From: Anaerolineae bacterium
GTDB taxonomy: Bacteria; Chloroflexota; Anaerolineae; Promineifilales; Promineifilaceae
Direction: 5' to 3'
Length of the DNA stretch: 37,296 nt
Assembly: GCA_025929715.1 (NCBI GenBank)
Contig: JAICPS010000003.1
Span: 1-37,296, forward strand
Positions 33,211-37,296 of the stretch are shown piece after piece; the first letter of the stretch is position 1; each line of letters starts with the position of its first letter. A model generated the notes under the pieces. It worked only from the letters and a program-made list of their open reading frames with translations, was not told where the DNA came from and searched no databases. A program made the position numbers and the translations under genes.

Positions 33211-35229
33211 ATGAGAAGCGAATTTATCTTAGCGTTTAACGAAATCTGCGAGGAACGTGGTCTGGCGAAGGACGTCGTCTTTGAGGCTTTGGAGACGGCC
33301 CTGGCCTCCGCTTACCGGCGCAATGTCAACGTTAGCAATACCCAGGAAATTCGGGTGGAAATTGACCAGCGTACCGGTGAACCGACGATCTACGCGGAGA
33401 AAGAGGTCGTGGATTCGATCATCGACAATCGAACCGAGGTGCTGCTTGAAGAAGCGCAGCGGCAAGGATTTACCGACGCACAAATGGGTGACACGGTGAT
33501 GGTCGTGAGCACACCACGAAACTTTGGGCGTATCGCGGCGCAAACGGCCAAACAGGTCATTTTGCAGCGCGTGCGCGAAGCCGAGCGCGAGCAGCTCTAT
33601 GAAGAGTTCCTGGACCGCGAAGGCGAAATTGTCAATGGCACGGTGCAGAGCGTCGGCGGACAGCATATCACGATTGGTCTGGGACGGACCGAGGCCATCA
33701 TGCCCCGCAGCCAGCAAGTGCGCAGCGAGCGGTACCGCCCGCACGACAAAATCCGCGTTTATCTTCTCGAAGTACGGCGCACAAACCGGGGTCCCCAAAT
33801 CGTGGTCAGCCGCAATCATCGCAACCTGCTACGCCGACTCTTAGAGCTTGAAGTGCCCGAAATATATAATGGGCAGGTTGATGTTAAGAGCATCGCCCGT
33901 GAAGCTGGCGCCCGGTCCAAGGTCGCCGTCGTCGCGCTGCAAGAAGGCGTGGATCCCGTCGGCGCGTGTGTTGGCATGCGCGGCGTGCGCATTCAAAGTA
34001 TCGTGCGCGAGCTGAATGACGAAAAGATCGACGTGATCGAGTGGGATCCTGATCCCAAGACGTTCATTGCCAAGGCCCTGAGCCCGGCGCGTGTCTCGCA
34101 GGTGCATCTGGACGACCATCCTGACGAGGGCAAGACGGCGATCGTCATTGTTCCTGACGACCAGTTGTCTTTGGCGATTGGTCGCGAGGGGCAAAATGCG
34201 CGCCTGGCAGCCAAACTGACCGGCTGGCGCATCGACATTAAGAGCCTGACGGAATCGGCTGTAGAGTCCCTGAGTAATCTGGACCATCCTGCCGCCGATC
34301 GCCGCGTCACCGCTGACAAGGATCTGGTGGAAAAGGCACAGCATATTTTGGCCAAGAAAGAGGCCGAGCGTCCCATTACGGCCGAAGATTACCTGGTTCT
34401 GGATCGTTTCGTGGCCGGCGTCGAGGGACGTGTAATCGACCAGCGCGCCGCGGATTACGAAGCAGTACGGAAAGAACGCGCCGCCGCGCGTAAGCTGATT
34501 CCGGATATAGCCTGGGATCTGGAGCTGGAAGAACTCGACTTACCGTTGAGCGTGCACAATCTTTTACTGGATCAGGGACTCACTTCGGTTGGCGACGTAC
34601 TTTACCGGCTGGAACTGGGTGACGAGGCGTTGCTGCGCATTGACGGCATCGACGACGAAGCGCTCGAAACCATCCACAGGCGAGTCGCCGAGACCGAAGA
34701 ACTCTGGCTTGAAGCCGAAGAAGCGTTGGAAGCGATTCCAGCCGAAGAGGTTGCGGCTGAGGCGGAAGTCGAGGGCGTCGCCGGCGGCGAGGAAGATGCC
34801 GCCGTTGAAGAAATCGACGAAGAAGTTGTGGTAGAAGAAGAGCCGGTACTCGAAGCCGAGGCAGTGGAAGAAGCTGGCGACATGGCAGCGGCCGAAGTTG
34901 CCGAAGCAGAAGTTGCCGAAGAAGAAGTTCACGAAGAGGAAATTCCGGCTATCGACGATCTTTCCACTTCACTGGTTGAGCCCAGACAACCGGAAAAGGA
35001 TGAACGTAAGAAGAAGGGCAAGGTCGTCGTGGTCTCGCGTACCCCTGGGGGTCGCGGTGAAGAAGAAGGCGAAGAGGACGAAACGGCCGATCAGCGCAAG
35101 GGCCGCCGTCTGGTCTTTGACGAAGAAGCCGGCCGCGTGGTCACCAAGCGCAAGCGCAAAGGTGGACGGCGCCGGCCGGAATGGGAAGAATTCGAGGATA
35201 TGGACATCGATGAACTCCTCGAAGACTAA
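33211..35229 (+). CDS. nusA: Transcription termination/antitermination factor NusA, with long acidic C-terminal tail
   Basis: NusA binds RNA polymerase and nascent RNA to control pausing, termination and antitermination. Domains in order: N-terminal polymerase-binding domain (1-130, start [14 protein letters not shown]), S1 (about 138-205, [13 protein letters not shown]), KH1 (about 230-300, [18 protein letters not shown]) and KH2 (about 305-345, [20 protein letters not shown]). A helix-hairpin-helix segment (about 445-510) resembles the acidic repeats of longer NusA proteins. The tail from about 515 to 672 is unusual: a strongly acidic Glu/Ala-rich stretch, then a basic patch ([20 protein letters not shown]) and an acidic end. 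Most bacterial NusA are 350-500 residues. rimP, which usually precedes nusA, is absent. rnpM follows. Confidence 0.95.
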   Translation: MRSEFILAFNEICEERGLAKDVVFEALETALASAYRRNVNVSNTQEIRVEIDQRTGEPTIYAEKEVVDSIIDNRTEVLLEEAQRQGFTDAQMGDTVMVVSTPRNFGRIAAQTAKQVILQRVREAEREQLYEEFLDREGEIVNGTVQSVGGQHITIGLGRTEAIMPRSQQVRSERYRPHDKIRVYLLEVRRTNRGPQIVVSRNHRNLLRRLLELEVPEIYNGQVDVKSIAREAGARSKVAVVALQEGVDPVGACVGMRGVRIQSIVRELNDEKIDVIEWDPDPKTFIAKALSPARVSQVHLDDHPDEGKTAIVIVPDDQLSLAIGREGQNARLAAKLTGWRIDIKSLTESAVESLSNLDHPAADRRVTADKDLVEKAQHILAKKEAERPITAEDYLVLDRFVAGVEGRVIDQRAADYEAVRKERAAARKLIPDIAWDLELEELDLPLSVHNLLLDQGLTSVGDVLYRLELGDEALLRIDGIDDEALETIHRRVAETEELWLEAEEALEAIPAEEVAAEAEVEGVAGGEEDAAVEEIDEEVVVEEEPVLEAEAVEEAGDMAAAEVAEAEVAEEEVHEEEIPAIDDLSTSLVEPRQPEKDERKKKGKVVVVSRTPGGRGEEEGEEDETADQRKGRRLVFDEEAGRVVTKRKRKGGRRRPEWEEFEDMDIDELLED

Positions 35230-35245
35230 ATAAAAAGTTTGGCGC

Positions 35246-35272
35246 GCAGAGACGCCGTTACGGCGTCTCTGC
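35246..35272 (+). terminator. Perfect 12-bp stem-loop between nusA and rnpM
   Basis: GCAGAGACGCCG pairs with CGGCGTCTCTGC around TTA, without a T-tract, 22 nt before the rnpM ATG. Since infB expression is expected from the same operon, it is more likely a stability, processing or attenuation element than a full terminator. Confidence 0.5.
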
Positions 35273-35294
35273 CAATGCTTTATACGAGTATGTG

Positions 35295-35594
35295 ATGGCT
35301 TCCCGACAGCAGCGCCGCCGATACGTTCCCCAACGAACCTGTGTTGTCTGTCGCCAGAAGACCGACAAACGCAGGTTAACGCGGATCGTGAGCACATCGG
35401 AAGGACGTGTGGTCGTAGATAGCAGCGGCAAACTAGCGGGCCGTGGCGCCTATTTGTGTGAGAAGGTCTCCTGTTGGGAAGAAGCGTTGCGTGGAAGCGC
35501 GTTGAAGAGAGCTTTGAAGTCGGACGTTAGCCGGGAAGATCTGGCGCGACTTGCCGGGCGCCGGCCGGCAACGGAGAATGAGAACGCCGTGTAA
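35295..35594 (+). CDS. rnpM: YlxR family RNase P modulator RnpM
   Basis: A 99-residue basic protein (100 if the adjacent GTG at 35292 is used). It has the YlxR signature RTCVVCRQKTDKRRLTRIV, then VVVDSSGKLAGRGAYLC and the ALKRAL helix. YlxR was recently identified as RnpM, a protein that binds and modulates RNase P RNA, and it lies between nusA and infB in many bacteria, as here. The usual L7Ae-like YlxQ between YlxR and infB is missing. No Shine-Dalgarno is seen before the start. Confidence 0.93.
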   Translation: MASRQQRRRYVPQRTCVVCRQKTDKRRLTRIVSTSEGRVVVDSSGKLAGRGAYLCEKVSCWEEALRGSALKRALKSDVSREDLARLAGRRPATENENAV

Positions 35595-35803
35595 ACGACA
35601 ACGGTAGGTTCTCCGAGGCGCCGTTCGCCGTGACTGCCGGCGGTCTGTTGTAATTCGGCGGGCGCCTGAATCCGATTTTGAGCCGGTGAGACGTGCCCGA
35701 CACGGAGATGACAGAATATTGTTTTCTCCGTGTCTGTGTCTGTAAGGCTGGCTACACGGTTGCGCGGTTGCGCTAGAAAGTTATAGATAGAGGAAGAGCG
35801 GAA
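35595..35803 (+). other. rnpM-infB intergenic region with a stem-loop (35699-35734)
   Basis: The 209-nt gap contains GACACGGAGA pairing with TCTCCGTGTC around a 16-nt loop, and a short direct repeat CGGTTGCG CGGTTGCG near 35767. No small ORF with family character and no tRNA is seen. GAGGAAGAG precedes the infB ATG. It may be an infB leader, or the residue of a lost ylxQ gene. Confidence 0.4.
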
Positions 35804-37296
35804 ATGACTGAACCACAAACGAAAAACCGAATCGAGATCCCCGATTTTATTACCGTACGCGAACTGGCGACGCGCATGGACGTCAGCCCCATCAACGTCA
35901 TCAAGGAGCTGATGTCGAGTGGCATTATGGCCAACATCAATCAGCAGATTGATTTTGACACGGCTGCCATCGTCGCCGAAGAGTTTGGCTATGAGGCCGT
36001 CCAACCCGAGGTGGAGGTCGTTGAGGAGGAGGTCGGTGAACGGCCTGCCTGGCGCCTGATTCTGGCCGAAGAAGAAGCTGAGGATCTAGAGCCACGTCCT
36101 CCCGTCATTACCATGTTGGGTCACGTGGACCATGGCAAGACGTCGCTGCTAGATCTAATCCGTAAAACGAACGTACAGGAAGGTGAGGCCGGTGGTATCA
36201 CCCAGCATATAGGCGCCTACCAGGCCACGCATGACGACAGCCTGATTACATTTCTCGATACGCCGGGTCACGAAGCGTTTACCGCGATGCGCGCCCGCGG
36301 CGCTCAGGCCACCGATATTGCCATTCTCGTCGTGGCGGCCGACGATGGCGTGATGCCACAGACGAAAGAAGCTATCGACCACGCGCGTGCCGCGCATGTA
36401 CCAATTATTGTGGCGCTTAACAAGATCGATCTGCCCAACGCCAATCCGGCAGTTGTCAAGCAGCAACTGGCCGAACAGGATCTGGTACCCGATGAATGGG
36501 ATGGCGATACGATGGTCATCGAAGTCTCGGCCAAGGAGCAGTGGGGTATCGACGACCTGCTGGAAGCGATTCTACTTGTGGCCGAAGACATCAAGCCGCA
36601 GGCCAATCCCGATGCGGATGCTACAGGTACCGTGCTTGAAGCACGTATAGTGCGCGGGCGCGGCGTGACGGCCACCGTGCTGGTTCAAAACGGGACGCTT
36701 CGCGTTGGCGACACGTTGCTGGTCGGCGACCATTACGGGCGAATCCGCTCTATGTTTGATTTTACGGGCAGTCGAACGACGGAAGCGCGCCCCGCGACGC
36801 CTGTCTCGGTGTCTGGCCTGGATGGAATGCCCAAGGCCGGGGAGCAATTTGAGGTAGTAGACAGTGAGAAGACCGCGCGCAAGCTCATTGCAGAGCGCCA
36901 ACAAGCAGAAGTCATAGAGATTCGTGAGCGCAAAGGCGTCAGCCTGGACGAATTTTTCTCTTTGTTGCAAGAAGGCGAAGCCAAGACGCTGAACCTGGTA
37001 ATCAAGGCCGACGTGCAGGGTTCACTTGAACCAATCATTAGCTCTCTGGAAAAGCTGGGCCGCGACAATGAGGAGGTCGAGCTGGAAATACTGCATGCGA
37101 GTACGGGCAACGTCAGTGAGAACGATATCATGCTCGCCGCTGCGTCGGATGCCGTCGTACTGACCTTCAATGTCAGCATTGACCCTGCGGCGCGTGTGGC
37201 CGCCAGTAGCGAAGGCGTGCAGGTTAAGTCGTACAACATCATCTACAAACTCATCGAAGACATCGAAAAAGCGATGCGCGGCATGCTCGAGCCTGA
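35804..37296 (+). CDS. infB: Translation initiation factor IF-2 (3' end cut by window)
   Basis: IF-2 brings formyl-Met-tRNA to the 30S subunit and promotes subunit joining. Start ATG 35804 with GAGGAAGAG upstream. An IF2_N domain lies at about 14-66 (FITVRELATRMDVSPINVIK), then a short acidic linker and the GTPase domain: GHVDHGKT (106-113, G1), DTPGHEAF (G3), NKID (G4) and SAKEQWGID (G5). Domain II (VLEARIVRGRGVTATVLVQNG) and the start of domain III (LNLVIKADVQGSLEPIISSL) follow. Only about 100 residues precede the G domain, far fewer than in Escherichia coli or Bacillus IF-2, the short form found in several early-branching phyla. The C-terminal part is outside the window; 497 codons are present. 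It is absent from the ORF track because it runs off the edge. Confidence 0.97.
   Translation, partial: MTEPQTKNRIEIPDFITVRELATRMDVSPINVIKELMSSGIMANINQQIDFDTAAIVAEEFGYEAVQPEVEVVEEEVGERPAWRLILAEEEAEDLEPRPPVITMLGHVDHGKTSLLDLIRKTNVQEGEAGGITQHIGAYQATHDDSLITFLDTPGHEAFTAMRARGAQATDIAILVVAADDGVMPQTKEAIDHARAAHVPIIVALNKIDLPNANPAVVKQQLAEQDLVPDEWDGDTMVIEVSAKEQWGIDDLLEAILLVAEDIKPQANPDADATGTVLEARIVRGRGVTATVLVQNGTLRVGDTLLVGDHYGRIRSMFDFTGSRTTEARPATPVSVSGLDGMPKAGEQFEVVDSEKTARKLIAERQQAEVIEIRERKGVSLDEFFSLLQEGEAKTLNLVIKADVQGSLEPIISSLEKLGRDNEEVELEILHASTGNVSENDIMLAAASDAVVLTFNVSIDPAARVAASSEGVQVKSYNIIYKLIEDIEKAMRGMLEP

Noticed and set aside
35595-35803. A remnant ylxQ (L7Ae-like) gene between rnpM and infB
   Set aside because: No frame in the gap shows L7Ae-like sequence; only a stem-loop and short repeats are visible.
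35450-36004. 184-aa minus-strand ORF across rnpM, the gap and infB
   Set aside because: It covers two conserved genes on the other strand and has no family match by eye.

Overview
The window looks like a chromosomal stretch from a member of the Chloroflexota, probably an Anaerolineae or Caldilineae relative. This is inference from gene content: long GAF-rich sensor proteins, large membrane glycosyltransferases with tandem beta-sandwich tails, a paired bacterial-PH membrane protein, a methyltransferase with a THUMP-like tail, a PhaR-like protein without PHA genes, and IF2 with a very short N-terminal region. No phage, transposase, CRISPR or plasmid gene is visible. No stretch longer than about 300 bases lacks a gene.

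Layout. 1-8086: a murJ fragment (lipid II flippase) and a divergent ArnT/PMT-like glycosyltransferase; a convergent GT87-type mannosyltransferase behind a GAF histidine kinase; psuG. 8247-10276: an amino-acid ABC substrate-binding lipoprotein and its permease, with no ATPase in the window. 10278-13337: a convergent HExxH-TPR membrane protein and a cyclic-nucleotide-binding-like/double-PH membrane protein. 13392-19347: a compact run def-gatC-gatA-nucleotidyltransferase-aminotransferase-gatB, in which protein maturation and tRNA amidation genes enclose two metabolic genes. 19462-25747: a sensory cluster of two kinase-less GAF proteins, a PAS/GAF histidine kinase and a single-domain response regulator. 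25734-28017 (minus): a SAM methyltransferase and an NAD-dependent epimerase. 28253-30992: a PhaR-like regulator, a CoxG/SRPBCC protein, tRNA-Glu(CUC) with a consensus-like promoter and strong terminator, and an ABC1/UbiB kinase. 31118-32985 (minus): a DnaQ-type exonuclease fused to a WYL-like tail, and a threonine/serine dehydratase. 33211-37296: nusA-rnpM-infB, with infB cut by the window end and no rimP in front of nusA.

Themes. GatCAB is needed where Gln-tRNA and/or Asn-tRNA are made by transamidation, and a tRNA-Glu gene lies nearby. The sensory cluster reads as a phosphorelay split over four polypeptides: kinase-less GAF sensors would feed a soluble kinase whose signal passes to a stand-alone receiver. 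Several intergenic gaps hold long perfect stem-loops shortly before the next start codon, and a 55-bp imperfect-palindromic repeat occurs twice, 24 kb apart. Two minus-strand genes appear to start at or within about 2 nt of the predicted transcription start, suggesting leaderless mRNAs.

All calls come from reading the sequence and the supplied ORF translations; no database search was run. The best candidates for something under-described are the split GAF cascade with its repeated half-GAF module, the exonuclease-WYL fusion, and the 55-bp repeat.
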